Assembly: GCA_945897805.1 (NCBI GenBank)
Contig: CAMDFX010000007.1
Location: forward strand, 88,856-152,855
Source: Chryseobacterium gleum
Lineage (GTDB): Bacteria; Bacteroidota; Bacteroidia; Flavobacteriales_D; Crocinitomicaceae
Direction of reading: 5' to 3'
Length of the DNA stretch: 64,000 bases
The notes beneath the pieces were generated by a model. The model worked only from the letters and a program-made list of their open reading frames with translations. It was not told the origin of the DNA and made no database searches. Below, one piece after another: positions 9,885 through 19,226 of this stretch (position 1 is its first letter; each line of letters starts with the position of its first letter). A program made the position numbers and the translations under genes.

Positions 9885-12800
9885 TCAGGACAATAACCTA
9901 AAGTCAATATCAAATTTTTTCAATTCCTTAATTAAATCATTATTTGGATCAATTTTGATATTCTTGGAAGGCATCACAATTTTCATTTCTTCATCCAAAG
10001 GATCAAAAATAGTGAATTGAAGTTCGCATCTTCCAGCATTGGCCATAAAAATATTGGATAAATCTGCAATCAACATTGGACTCAGATTTTTATTGGAAAT
10101 ATTGATATTGAGTGTTTTTGCTTTTATTTCTTTCAAATCATGTAATCTTTCAATCGCATGCACTACAAATTCTGGTTCTTTTCTATACTTTGGAATTTCA
10201 AATTTTCCTCTCACTGCGATAAAAGTCCCTTTTTTCATGTACTGACCGAATTTCAAAAAATTATCTTTGAATAAAAAGAGTTTAAATGAATCTGAATAAT
10301 CTTCAATTGTCATCGTGCCAAAAGGATCATTGTTTTTAGTCATGCGTTCTTCAGAATCTGTTACAACCGCTGCAATCAAAACGTCTTTTCCATGATGTTC
10401 AATTGGACTTGCTAGCATGCCAATATTTCCTTTGCAGAAAGATTCAATTTCTAATCTGAAATCGTCCAATGGATGACCAGAAATAAAAATCCCAACGACT
10501 TCTTTTTCTTTGTTCAATTTATACATAGAAGGCCATTCTTCCGCTCTTGGAATTTCTGGTTCGGGCATTTCAATACCACTGGCATCTCCAAAGATTGTAG
10601 TTTGAGAAGAATTGGCATTTTCCTGAAAATTTGCCCCAAATCTCATGGCATTATCCAAGAATGTTTTGCCACTGCCATCTTCTTTGAAATATTGCGCCCT
10701 ATGCACATTTTTAAAGGAGTCAAATCCGCCAGCGTAAGCCAAACTTTCAAATGCTCTTTTTGTGCAAACCCTTAAATTTACTCTTTTCGAGAAATCAAAA
10801 ATAGTATTGTAGTTTCCATTTTCTTTCCTTTCTGAAATAATTGTATCTACCGGAGCACTACCTAACCCTTTGATTGCCCCCAAACCAAATCGAATTGCTC
10901 CAGCTTTGTTTACTGTAAATAAATAAGATGATTCGTTTACATCGGGTCCCAAAACTTCAACACCCATTCGCTTGCATTCTTCCATGAAAAAGGATACTTG
11001 CTTGATGTCGCTCATGTTGTTGCTCAACACAGAAGCCATGTATTCAGCAGGATAATTTGCTTTTAAATAGGCTGTTTGATAAGCAATCCAAGCATAACAA
11101 GTTGAGTGAGATTTGTTGAAAGCATAAGATGCAAATGCTTCCCAATCTTTCCAGATTTTTTCTAAAGGACCAGCGCCATGACCTCTTTCAGCGCCTTGTT
11201 GGATAAATTGAGGTTTCATTTTGTCCAATAAATAGATCTGCTTTTTCCCCATCGCTTTTCGCAAAGTATCAGCTTCACCTTTGGAAAATCCTGCTAACTT
11301 TTGAGAAAGTAACATTACTTGCTCTTGATAGACAGTAATTCCATAAGTTTCGCTCAAATATTCTTCGCAAGCGTCGATGTCATATTTGATCTCTTCAACG
11401 CCATGTTTACGTTTGATAAAGGAAGGAATATATTCTAGCGGACCTGGACGATACAATGCATTCATGGCAATTAAATCTGCAAAAACTGTTGGTTTCAGTT
11501 CGCGCATGTATTTTTGCATTCCAGCGGATTCATATTGGAAAATCCCAACGGTTTCTCCTTTTTGAAATAATTCATACGTTTTAGTGTCTTCAATGTCAAA
11601 TGCCTCTGGATCTAAATCAATTCCATGTCGTTCTTTGACATTTCTAACCGCATGTTTAATTAAAGTCAAGGTTTTTAATCCCAAAAAGTCCATTTTCAAC
11701 AATCCTGCTTCTTCAGCAACTGAGTTATCGAATTGGGTGCACCACATTTCTGAATCTTTGGCGGTTGCAACGGGAACATAATTGGTGATATCATCTGGTG
11801 TGATGATTACGCCGCAAGCATGAATTCCGGTATTTCTCACAGAACCTTCCAATTTTCTGGCTTGCTGAATTACTTGTGCCTGCAAATCGATTCCATCAGA
11901 CAATCTTTTCAATTCATGTGCAGCTTGGATATCTTCCGTTCTATTTTTTAGTTTTTCAGCCAGTTCCAAATCTGGAAGTGAAAAGAGTTTTTTGAGTGAA
12001 ATATCTGGAACCAATTTGGCGATTCTATCTGCTTCATACAAAGGTAAATCTAACGCTCGGGCAGTGTCACGAATAGAAGATTTCGCTGCCATGGTGCCAT
12101 AAGTAATAATTTGCGCTACTTGATTGGAACCATATTTATTGATTACCCAATCAATAACTTTTCCGCGGCCTTCATCGTCAAAATCGATGTCGATATCTGG
12201 CATTGAAACACGATCTGGATTCAAGAAACGCTCAAAAAGCAGGTCGTATCTTATCGGATCAACATTGGTGATTTGAATGGAGTAAGCGACAACGGATCCA
12301 GCTGCAGAACCACGGCCTGGTCCTACGGAAACGCCCATGTCGCGCGCTGCATGACAGAAATCTTGCACAATCAAGAAATATCCCGGATAACCAGTTCTTT
12401 CAATGGTCGCTAATTCAAAATCAATTCTTTCTCTGATTTCGTCAGTGATTTCAGGATATCTTTTTTCAGCACCGACGTATGTTAAATGGCGCAAATAATT
12501 GTTTTCACCTCTTTTTCCTCCATCAATTGCATCTTCTGCAGATTGAAATTCTTCAGGAATGTCGAAAGCGGGGAGAAGTACTTCTCTGGCCAGTCCATAG
12601 GGTTCAATTTTTTTGATGATTTCTCCAATCGATTCAATTGCTTCAGGTAAATCGGCAAAAAGTGCTTTCATTTCTTCGGCAGATTTGTAATAATATTGGT
12701 CGTTATCTAAACCATATCTAAATCCGCGACCTCTACCTTTGGGCGTTGCAAACAATTCATTGTCCTTTACGCAAAGCAATATATCGTGAGAAGTGGAATC

Positions 12801-14432
12801 TTTTTTGTCGAGGTAATACGTGTTATTTGTTGCAACAAGTTTGACGTTGTATTTTTGTCCAAGTCGAATTAAAACTTCGTTTACACGGTCTTCATTTTCT
12901 TGTCCATGGCGCATGATTTCGAGATAAAAATCATCTTGAAAAAGATTTTTCCACCAAGAAAGTGCTTCTTCCGCTTGATTTTCTCCTACATTTAAAATCA
13001 AGCTAGAAATTTCGCCATATAAGTTTCCTGAAAGTACAATAATGTCTTCGCAGTATTTTTCAATCAGTTTTTTATCAATTCGTGGAACGTAATACATTCC
13101 AGTTGTATAAGCAATGGAAGCTAATTTGATTAGATTTTGGTAACCATTTTTATTTTTAGCCAATAAAACTACTTGATAACCATTGTCTTTTTGTGTCTTG
13201 TCTTCGTGATTTCTGCAAATACTGAATTCACATCCAATGATTGGCAAAATTTCTTTCTTTGTATATAATTCTCCCGCTAACTCTGCAGCTTCGCGTTCTT
13301 CTTTTACTTTTTTATTGTATCCGCTAACTGCTTTTTCAAAATGAAATGCGGCCATCATGTTTCCTGTATCCGTCAGTGCGACAGCAGGTAATTCTAATTC
13401 AGCCGTTTTTGCCACTAAACCAGCGATATTGATGGTTGATTGCAGAATCGAATATTGAGAATGATTGTGTAAATGCGCAAATGGAGCATCTTCCAAACGT
13501 TCAAGATCTGTATCTCTAATTGTTGTAATTGGCTGATTTGCTTTTTTAAGTTCAAGACTTGCTTCCTTTAAATTCAGGTGTTTTAAACCAATTGGTTGAA
13601 TTTTGTTTGGAAATTTTTGTCTGAATTCATGCAAGTAGATTTGTTCTCTTTGTAATTCAATTGGCGTAAAAATTTCAGCCCTGATTAATTCGAAAAAACA
13701 CCTTGTGGTTGCTTCAACATCGGCAGTTGCATTGTGCGCCTCAGCAAAAGCTTGGTCAAATAATGCATTATGTAACTCTGAAAGTGTTGGGAATTTTTGT
13801 TTACGCATTGCCGACAAAGCAATTTCTCGTTGGTCTGCAGGAACATCAATCCAGCTGTTACCAATATTTCTAAGCGTTAAAATTTCATCTGATAAAGGAA
13901 AATCTTTGAAATATTTACTTTCTGTTTCTTCTCTTCCATTTACTAATATAGGTTTGTCGTAACGATCTGTTTTGATTCTTCCTGGATCGCCGTTTTTATA
14001 AAAATCAACAAAAGCGACAGTTCTAGCTGAAATTTCTGTGCAAGTATCCAAAGTCGGCATTTCTTGCAGTGCATTTGAGACGTTCAATCTGTGAAATTCA
14101 CAACCCATGATGTTTTTGTCAAAACCAATATTTTGCCCAACTACAAATTTGGCTTTTCCCAAGGCCTCATTGAATAATTGTAGAACGGTTTCGAGCGATT
14201 CTCCTCCAAGCATGGCCAATTCAGTTGATATTCCATGGATTTTTTCTGCATCAAAAGGAATGTCAAAACCTTCTGGTTTAATCAAAAAATCTTTGGCTTC
14301 AATCAATTCTCCCATTTCATCATGCAACTGCCATGCAATTTGAACTGCGCGAGGCCAATTATCTGTATCTGTGTATGGTAAATTCCAGTTTTTTGGTAAA
14401 CCTGTTGTTTCAGTATCAAATATGATGTACAT
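9885..14432 (-). CDS. dnaE: DNA polymerase III alpha subunit with fused N-terminal 3'-5' exonuclease
   Basis: At 1515 residues this is far longer than E. coli DnaE (about 1160), because a DnaQ-type proofreading domain precedes the polymerase. The exonuclease (about 1-260) keeps the DEDDh residues: FDTETTG near the start, VGQNIGFDKN, and a final HNATADVEAT. The PHP domain opens at about 319 with HLHNHSQYS. The polymerase active-site block PDIDIDFDDEGR lies at about 744, and the helix-hairpin-helix and OB-fold regions fill the C-terminus. The order exonuclease-PHP-polymerase differs from PolC, where the exonuclease interrupts PHP. The protein is therefore a replicative polymerase that appears to carry its own editing activity. 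It is transcribed alone, convergent with the DUF4197 gene. Confidence 0.95.
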   Translation of the reverse strand: MYIIFDTETTGLPKNWNLPYTDTDNWPRAVQIAWQLHDEMGELIEAKDFLIKPEGFDIPFDAEKIHGISTELAMLGGESLETVLQLFNEALGKAKFVVGQNIGFDKNIMGCEFHRLNVSNALQEMPTLDTCTEISARTVAFVDFYKNGDPGRIKTDRYDKPILVNGREETESKYFKDFPLSDEILTLRNIGNSWIDVPADQREIALSAMRKQKFPTLSELHNALFDQAFAEAHNATADVEATTRCFFELIRAEIFTPIELQREQIYLHEFRQKFPNKIQPIGLKHLNLKEASLELKKANQPITTIRDTDLERLEDAPFAHLHNHSQYSILQSTINIAGLVAKTAELELPAVALTDTGNMMAAFHFEKAVSGYNKKVKEEREAAELAGELYTKKEILPIIGCEFSICRNHEDKTQKDNGYQVVLLAKNKNGYQNLIKLASIAYTTGMYYVPRIDKKLIEKYCEDIIVLSGNLYGEISSLILNVGENQAEEALSWWKNLFQDDFYLEIMRHGQENEDRVNEVLIRLGQKYNVKLVATNNTYYLDKKDSTSHDILLCVKDNELFATPKGRGRGFRYGLDNDQYYYKSAEEMKALFADLPEAIESIGEIIKKIEPYGLAREVLLPAFDIPEEFQSAEDAIDGGKRGENNYLRHLTYVGAEKRYPEITDEIRERIDFELATIERTGYPGYFLIVQDFCHAARDMGVSVGPGRGSAAGSVVAYSIQITNVDPIRYDLLFERFLNPDRVSMPDIDIDFDDEGRGKVIDWVINKYGSNQVAQIITYGTMAAKSSIRDTARALDLPLYEADRIAKLVPDISLKKLFSLPDLELAEKLKNRTEDIQAAHELKRLSDGIDLQAQVIQQARKLEGSVRNTGIHACGVIITPDDITNYVPVATAKDSEMWCTQFDNSVAEEAGLLKMDFLGLKTLTLIKHAVRNVKERHGIDLDPEAFDIEDTKTYELFQKGETVGIFQYESAGMQKYMRELKPTVFADLIAMNALYRPGPLEYIPSFIKRKHGVEEIKYDIDACEEYLSETYGITVYQEQVMLLSQKLAGFSKGEADTLRKAMGKKQIYLLDKMKPQFIQQGAERGHGAGPLEKIWKDWEAFASYAFNKSHSTCYAWIAYQTAYLKANYPAEYMASVLSNNMSDIKQVSFFMEECKRMGVEVLGPDVNESSYLFTVNKAGAIRFGLGAIKGLGSAPVDTIISERKENGNYNTIFDFSKRVNLRVCTKRAFESLAYAGGFDSFKNVHRAQYFKEDGSGKTFLDNAMRFGANFQENANSSQTTIFGDASGIEMPEPEIPRAEEWPSMYKLNKEKEVVGIFISGHPLDDFRLEIESFCKGNIGMLASPIEHHGKDVLIAAVVTDSEERMTKNNDPFGTMTIEDYSDSFKLFLFKDNFLKFGQYMKKGTFIAVRGKFEIPKYRKEPEFVVHAIERLHDLKEIKAKTLNINISNKNLSPMLIADLSNIFMANAGRCELQFTIFDPLDEEMKIVMPSKNIKIDPNNDLIKELKKFDIDFRLLS

Positions 14433-14564
14433 TTTTGGGAAAATTTTGGACTATAAAGATAAGTAATTAAGTTTTATAAAATCTAAAATTAATGAGCGAT
14501 TTTACGAAAGTTATTAAGTTTTTTTTGTTTTTCAATAAATTTGAATTTTCTACTGGGAAATATA

Positions 14565-14604
14565 TTTACCACGGTATATAAGGTAAAATTTATTTGTATC
14601 TTTG
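14565..14604 (+). promoter_or_regulatory. Pirin gene promoter with an upstream inverted repeat
   Basis: TATCTTTG (14597-14604) matches the TAnnTTTG -7 consensus and would give a leader of about 22 nt. No TTG occupies the -33 position. Instead TTTACC (14565-14570) and GGTAAA (14582-14587) form an inverted repeat, with a nested TACC-ac-GGTA palindrome. A regulator-binding site is a reasonable inference, but nothing identifies the regulator. Confidence 0.45.
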
Positions 14605-14632
14605 TCTTGTAAAACAGTAAAAATTCAATTGT

Positions 14633-15505
14633 ATGAATCGCAAAACATTTGTAAAAAGTACTATTTTAGGTGTTGCAGCAGCAGCTACAGGTTCCAATAT
14701 TGCATTTGGGAAAGAAGAAAAAAAATCTACTTACGATGAATTAATGCAACAAGTTGGATTCAATCATTTACCAAACATAGAAGAAAAAACAATGAAGACA
14801 ATATTACACAAAGCCAGTTCAAGAGGCTACGCAAATCATGGTTGGTTAGAGACTTCTCACAGCTTTAGTTTTGCGAATTATTACAATCCTGAGCGTGTTC
14901 ATTTTGGTGCTTTGCGCGTTTTAAATGACGATAGCGTTGCAGGTGGAATGGGTTTTGGAACGCATCCACATGACAATATGGAAATCATCACGATTCCTTT
15001 GGTGGGAGATTTAGCGCACAAAGATTCAATGGGAAATGGAACCACCATTAAATCTGGAGATATTCAAGTAATGAGCGCCGGAACAGGAATCAAACACAGT
15101 GAATTCAACGCAAATCAGGATAAGAAAGTCGAATTATTGCAAATTTGGCTGTTTCCAAATAAAAGAGATGTGACGCCTCGTTATGATCAAATTACGTTGG
15201 ATGAGGCAAAAATGAAAAATCAATTGCATCAAATTCTTTCACCAACCATGGATGACGAGGGTGTATGGATTCATCAAAACGCTTGGTTTCATTTGGGTGA
15301 ATTTGAATCGGGAAAAACTTTTGAATATGATTTAAAAGATAAAAACAATGGTATTTATGTGTTTTTAATTGACGGTCAGCTGATTGCAAACAATCAACTT
15401 TTGGATAGAAGAGATGGTTTTGGAATATGGGAAACTGAAAATGTTTGCTTTGAAACAAAAACTGCTTCCAAATTGTTGATTATAGAAGTACCGATGGTAG
15501 TTTGA
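14633..15505 (+). CDS. Pirin family protein with an N-terminal export-like leader
   Basis: A cupin-fold pirin protein of 290 residues. The pirin core begins at MKTILHKASSRGYANHGW (about residue 53) and carries the metal-site blocks GFGTHPHDNMEI and GTGIKHSEFN. Some pirins are quercetin dioxygenases and others are redox-sensing transcription cofactors. The first 52 residues are unusual: NRKTFVKSTILGVAAAATGSN resembles a Tat-like leader with Arg-Lys in place of Arg-Arg, and a linker DELMQQVGFNHLPN follows. The leader is in frame behind a good promoter, so it is probably real. An internal start at the pirin core remains possible. The nitroreductase downstream has its own promoter. Confidence 0.85.
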   Translation: MNRKTFVKSTILGVAAAATGSNIAFGKEEKKSTYDELMQQVGFNHLPNIEEKTMKTILHKASSRGYANHGWLETSHSFSFANYYNPERVHFGALRVLNDDSVAGGMGFGTHPHDNMEIITIPLVGDLAHKDSMGNGTTIKSGDIQVMSAGTGIKHSEFNANQDKKVELLQIWLFPNKRDVTPRYDQITLDEAKMKNQLHQILSPTMDDEGVWIHQNAWFHLGEFESGKTFEYDLKDKNNGIYVFLIDGQLIANNQLLDRRDGFGIWETENVCFETKTASKLLIIEVPMVV

Positions 15506-15535
15506 AGCTAACTTTCGTTAAAAAAGGTACTTTTG
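15502..15535 (+). promoter_or_regulatory. Nitroreductase gene promoter
   Basis: TTG (15502-15504), a 23-nt spacer, then TACTTTTG (15528-15535) fit the Bacteroidota promoter form at the upper spacer limit. The -33 element overlaps the pirin stop codon. Confidence 0.5.
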
Positions 15536-15569
15536 TGAAATAGAAACACAATTCAAATTTATTCAAAGA

Positions 15570-16202
15570 ATGAGTCAAATTATTGAAGATTTAAATTGGC
15601 GTTATGCCACCAAAAAATACGATTCCACAAAAAAAATCAATGCATCAGATTTTGATATTTTGAAAAATGTATTGGCTTTGGTACCAACTTCTAATGGACT
15701 TCAGCCTTTTAAATTTCTCATCATTGACGATGCTGAAATAAGAGAAAAATTGAAGGAGAAATCTTTTGGTCAATCTCAAATTACAGATGCTTCACATTTG
15801 ATTGTCATGTGCGCGGTAAAAAATATTGATGAAGAATTTTTAGAAAGCTATATAAATCTAAATGCTACACGTAGAAATATGCCCTTAGAAAATTTAGCTG
15901 GTTTTAGAAATCATCTTCACAACTCAGTCGTTTCTAAAGAAGAACAAGAAAATTTGACTTCCAATTCTAAGCAAGTGTACATTGCTTTGGGACATTTATT
16001 GCATGCTGCAGCGCAATTGAGAATTGATGCTACGCCGATGGAAGGTTTTGTGGCTGATGCTTATGATGAAATTTTAGCATTATCTGAAAAGAATCTTCAC
16101 GCTACAGTAGTTTGTGCGTTAGGATATAGGTCAACAGAAGATGGAAATCAACATTTGAAAAAAGTCAGAAAAAGTCAGGAAGATTTGTTCGATGTGATTT
16201 GA
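15570..16202 (+). CDS. NAD(P)H-dependent oxidoreductase, nitroreductase family (NfsB-like)
   Basis: A 210-residue FMN flavoenzyme of the nitroreductase fold. The opening LNWRYATKKYD contains the family's Arg-Tyr-Ser/Ala-Thr-Lys FMN-contact block. PTSNGLQPFKFLII follows at about 41-54, and a late GFVADAYDEIL plus VVCALGYRS completes the NfsB pattern. It reduces quinones, nitroaromatics or flavins with NAD(P)H in the cytoplasm; the physiological substrate is not deducible. It ends 1 nt before the convergent paaD gene. Confidence 0.88.
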   Translation: MSQIIEDLNWRYATKKYDSTKKINASDFDILKNVLALVPTSNGLQPFKFLIIDDAEIREKLKEKSFGQSQITDASHLIVMCAVKNIDEEFLESYINLNATRRNMPLENLAGFRNHLHNSVVSKEEQENLTSNSKQVYIALGHLLHAAAQLRIDATPMEGFVADAYDEILALSEKNLHATVVCALGYRSTEDGNQHLKKVRKSQEDLFDVI

Positions 16203-16203
16203 T

Positions 16204-16686
16204 TTATTTCAAACATTTAAAATAGTCAAACGGCTCCAAGCATTCATTACATTGATAGTGCGCCTTGCAAGCAGTGCTTCCAAATAAGCTCACCATTTTA
16301 GTGTTTTTAGATCTGCACAAAGGACAAGGAACGACAGTTGCTTCGGCAAAGAGCACACTTTTATCTACTTCATTTTCAGGAGGAGCGATGCCGTATTCTC
16401 TGAGTTTATTTCTTCCGTTTTCAGAAATCCAATCGGTGGTCCAAGCAGGGGAGAGCGTGGATTCAATTTCAATTTCAATTTGATGCTGTTGAAACAATTT
16501 TTGAATGTCTTCTTCAATTGTTTTCATCGCTGGACAACCGCTGTAAGTAGGCGTGATGGTTACTTTGCAGCTTTTATCGTTTACAGTAACATTGCGAATA
16601 ATTCCTAAGTCAACGACACTTAAAACAGGAACTTCTGGATCAAAAACCTGTTCTAAAAGTTCCCAAATTTTGTCTTTTGTTACCAT
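16204..16686 (-). CDS. paaD: 1,2-phenylacetyl-CoA epoxidase subunit PaaD
   Basis: A 160-residue protein with an N-terminal DUF59/MIP18-like domain (DPEVPVLSVVDLGIIRNV, about 17-34, then the SGCPAMKTIEEDI block). A C-terminal zinc-ribbon-like segment has CPLC and CNEC cysteine pairs. PaaD is required for phenylacetyl-CoA epoxidation and is thought to help assemble the metal or Fe-S centres of the complex. It is the last gene of the operon and overlaps the end of paaC by 7 nt, indicating coupled translation. Confidence 0.92.
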   Translation of the reverse strand: MVTKDKIWELLEQVFDPEVPVLSVVDLGIIRNVTVNDKSCKVTITPTYSGCPAMKTIEEDIQKLFQQHQIEIEIESTLSPAWTTDWISENGRNKLREYGIAPPENEVDKSVLFAEATVVPCPLCRSKNTKMVSLFGSTACKAHYQCNECLEPFDYFKCLK

Positions 16687-17438
16687 TGCATGTTTGGATA
16701 AGCGCGCTGCATGTATTGCAATTCAGCCAAGGCATAGCCCATGTGCTCAGAATGTAAACCTTTTCTTCCGCCAGCTTGTTTCCAGCCATTGGTAGGAATT
16801 GTCAAAGTTGCTTCTTGAAAGATTTCATTGATGTAGCCATTCCATGCTGATTTCAATGCTTCCAAATCAACGGCGATATTTTCTTTGATAAGCAATTCGT
16901 CCACTTGATCCATGAAGAACAATTCATCTGTAAATTTCCATAAGTGATTTACTGATTCTTGAATTTTATCATGAGATTCTTGCGTTCCGTCGCCCAATCT
17001 TATCATCCATTCCGAAGAATGTTTCAAGTGATATTTCGTTTCTTTCAAAGATTTTTCAGCAATTCCAGCTAAATCTTTGTCAGCACTTTTTGACAATGCT
17101 TCGAAGTATAATTTTCTAAAAACATCGAAGAAAAATTGGCGTGCCAAGGTGTCGCCAAAATGTCCATTTTTTTGTTCAACTAAAAGTACATTTTTGTATT
17201 CTCTTTCGAGTCTCAAAAAAGCCAAATCATCACAAGTTTTTCCTTGATCTTGTACTTTCGCTGCGTAATCAAAAAAGTTTGTTGCTTGTCCGATTAGGTC
17301 TAAAGCAATGTTTGTCAAAGCGATATCTTCCTCTAGGATTGGTCCGTGACCACACCATTCAGAAACTCTATGTCCTAAAATCAAACTATCGTCAGCAATA
17401 CGCAAAGTATATTCTAAAATTGCTTCTTGTTTATTCAT
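16680..17438 (-). CDS. paaC: 1,2-phenylacetyl-CoA epoxidase subunit PaaC
   Basis: A 252-residue structural subunit of the multicomponent epoxidase. It shares the ferritin-like four-helix bundle of PaaA but without catalytic diiron chemistry. The family sequence ADDSLILGHRVSEWCGHGPILEEDIALTN near the start and the ending GRKGLHSEHMGYALAELQYMQR are characteristic. Together with PaaA it forms the core heterodimer that epoxidises the aromatic ring of phenylacetyl-CoA. It sits third in the leftward operon, 65 nt after paaB. Confidence 0.93.
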   Translation of the reverse strand: MNKQEAILEYTLRIADDSLILGHRVSEWCGHGPILEEDIALTNIALDLIGQATNFFDYAAKVQDQGKTCDDLAFLRLEREYKNVLLVEQKNGHFGDTLARQFFFDVFRKLYFEALSKSADKDLAGIAEKSLKETKYHLKHSSEWMIRLGDGTQESHDKIQESVNHLWKFTDELFFMDQVDELLIKENIAVDLEALKSAWNGYINEIFQEATLTIPTNGWKQAGGRKGLHSEHMGYALAELQYMQRAYPNMQW

Positions 17439-17503
17439 TTTGAATTGAATGTAATATTTAATTTTTTCATAAAGAAAATATCAAACATTGATTTTGAAAT
17501 TAT

Positions 17504-17791
17504 TTACATGTGCATGATGCCATCTGGCACATCGTAAAAAGTGGGATGTCTGTAAATTTTAGTATCTGCGGGATCAAAAAGGGAATCTGCTTCTTTCGGA
17601 TCTGATGCCGCAACTAATTTTGATTCAACTACCCAAATGCTAACTCCTTCGCTTCTTCTTGTATAAACATCTCTAGCGTTATTAATCGCATTTTCAGCAT
17701 CTGCGGCGCGTAAACTTCCAACATGTTTGTGACTTAATCCTTGTTTGCTTCGGATAAAAACCTCCCACAATGGCCATTCATTTGAACTCAT
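17504..17791 (-). CDS. paaB: 1,2-phenylacetyl-CoA epoxidase subunit PaaB
   Basis: A 95-residue subunit beginning with NEWPLWEVFIRSKQGLSHKHVGSLRA, the near-invariant opening of PaaB. The length equals E. coli PaaB. PaaB bridges PaaAC dimers in the epoxidase complex and has no catalytic residues. It lies 30 nt downstream of paaA on the same transcript. Confidence 0.95.
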   Translation of the reverse strand: MSSNEWPLWEVFIRSKQGLSHKHVGSLRAADAENAINNARDVYTRRSEGVSIWVVESKLVAASDPKEADSLFDPADTKIYRHPTFYDVPDGIMHM

Positions 17792-17821
17792 AATATCTGT
17801 TTTAAAATGTAAAAATCAATT

Positions 17822-18772
17822 TTAGGAAGCCATTTTTTTAGCTTTGCGTTTTTCTGCATGCGCCAATGCAGCTTCTCTCACCCACATGCCGTTTTCTTTG
17901 GCTTTTCTTCGAGCATCTAATCTTTCTTTGTTACAAGGTCCATTTCCCTGAACTACTTGATTAAATTCTTCCCAATTGATTGTTCCAAAGTCGTATCCTT
18001 GTTTTTCTTCATTCCATTTCAAATCTGGATCTGGAATGGTTAGACCGATTAATGTGGCTTGCGGAACAGTTACATTTACAAACTGCTGACGAAGTTCATC
18101 ATTAGAAACGCGTTTTATTTTCCATTTCATGGACAATGCGGAATGTTTGGAGGCAGCATCTGTAGGACCAAACATCATCAAAGCTGGCCACCACCACCTG
18201 TTGAAAGATTCTTGCGCCATGGCTTTTTGTTCTGGTGTTCCATTTGCCAAAGTTGAAGCAATTTCAAAACCTTGTCTTTGGTGAAAAGATTCTTCTTTAC
18301 AAACGCGAACCATTGCTCTTGCATATGGGCCATAAGAACATCTGCAAAGTGGAACTTGATTGCTGATAGCTGCGCCATCAACAAGCCAACCAACCATTCC
18401 CATGTCTGCCCAAGAAAGTGTTGGATAGTTGAAAATCGATGAATATTTTGCAATTCCTGCATGCATATCGTCTATAGATGCTTCGCGATCAGAACCCAAT
18501 GTTTCTGCGGCACTGTATAAATATAAACCATGACCAGCTTCATCTTGCACTTTCGCTAATAAAACTGCTTTTCTTCTTAAATTAGGAGCTCTTGTAATCC
18601 AATTTCCTTCAGGCAACATTCCAACAATTTCAGAATGTGCATGTTGAGAAATCTGGCGAATCAACGTTTTACGATATTCAGCAGGCATCCAATCGTTTGG
18701 TTCAATCTTGATATCAGCATCAATTTTCGCTTGAAATTCACGCTCTTTTTCTTCAATATTAATATCTTTCAT
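17822..18772 (-). CDS. paaA: 1,2-phenylacetyl-CoA epoxidase catalytic subunit PaaA
   Basis: A 316-residue diiron oxygenase subunit that inserts oxygen into phenylacetyl-CoA to give the 1,2-epoxide. Ligand motifs are visible at [17 protein letters not shown] (Glu and His of the first EXXH) and [12 protein letters not shown] (second set), with the substrate-site block PTDAASKHS after them. The length matches the family. It heads the operon. An inverted repeat and a weak promoter lie in the upstream gap. The reductase subunit gene paaE, which normally follows paaD, is not present here. Confidence 0.95.
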   Translation of the reverse strand: MKDINIEEKEREFQAKIDADIKIEPNDWMPAEYRKTLIRQISQHAHSEIVGMLPEGNWITRAPNLRRKAVLLAKVQDEAGHGLYLYSAAETLGSDREASIDDMHAGIAKYSSIFNYPTLSWADMGMVGWLVDGAAISNQVPLCRCSYGPYARAMVRVCKEESFHQRQGFEIASTLANGTPEQKAMAQESFNRWWWPALMMFGPTDAASKHSALSMKWKIKRVSNDELRQQFVNVTVPQATLIGLTIPDPDLKWNEEKQGYDFGTINWEEFNQVVQGNGPCNKERLDARRKAKENGMWVREAALAHAEKRKAKKMAS

Positions 18773-18829
18773 GTGATAATAATTTGTTTGTATTTTTTTC
18801 GAAATTAGCTAATCTTAAATTTATTACAG

Positions 18830-18870
18830 TGAGTGAAATTAGACTGAAATAAATTCAAAATCTTCACTCA
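18830..18870. promoter_or_regulatory. Inverted repeat upstream of paaA, candidate operator
   Basis: TGAGTGAA (18830-18837) and TTCACTCA (18863-18870) form perfect 8-bp arms 25 nt apart, beginning about 58 nt upstream of the paaA ATG. Phenylacetate operons are usually repressed by a ligand-responsive regulator (PaaR/TetR or PaaX types), so a binding site here is plausible. No regulator gene is adjacent. Confidence 0.35.
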
Positions 18871-18906
18871 ACAAATTTAACATTTATTCGGTCAAGTTGT
18901 TCACTG

Positions 18907-18950
18907 AAGCTGAAAAAAGAAAGATTGATTCTTGTCATTTTTTTCAGCTT
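18907..18950. repeat. 12-bp perfect inverted repeat between divergent operons
   Basis: AAGCTGAAAAAA (18907-18918) and TTTTTTCAGCTT (18939-18950) are exact complements around a 20-nt loop. The hairpin lies upstream of both divergent start regions, so it is not in either predicted leader. It could insulate the two promoters or be a cruciform-forming protein site. Confidence 0.5.
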
Positions 18951-19218
18951 TATTTCTGCTATCAATGATTGAAACCATATCATTTTTAAATTACCAATTA
19001 AAAGTAGGAAAAATTATTTTAAAAATAGCGAAAATCAAGCTTTGTTTAAAATCTTACAGAGAAATAAAAAGCGTGTAAAATTTAACAAAGATTGCAAAAT
19101 AATAATGATTCTGTCTTTTTTAACACATTCTTCTCAAAAAAACGTGTAAATTATTGAAATAAAAAGTTATACAAATTAAATAATTCATTTACTGTAGCGA
19201 ATTATTCCTTTTTATTTT

Positions 19219-19226
19219 TAAGTTTG
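19219..19226 (+). promoter_or_regulatory. -7 element of the giant surface protein gene
   Basis: TAAGTTTG matches TAnnTTTG exactly. It places the transcript start near 19232, which is after an upstream in-frame ATG at 19229 and before the ATG at 19262. It therefore decides the start codon in favour of 19262. The -33 TTG is not evident. Confidence 0.5.
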
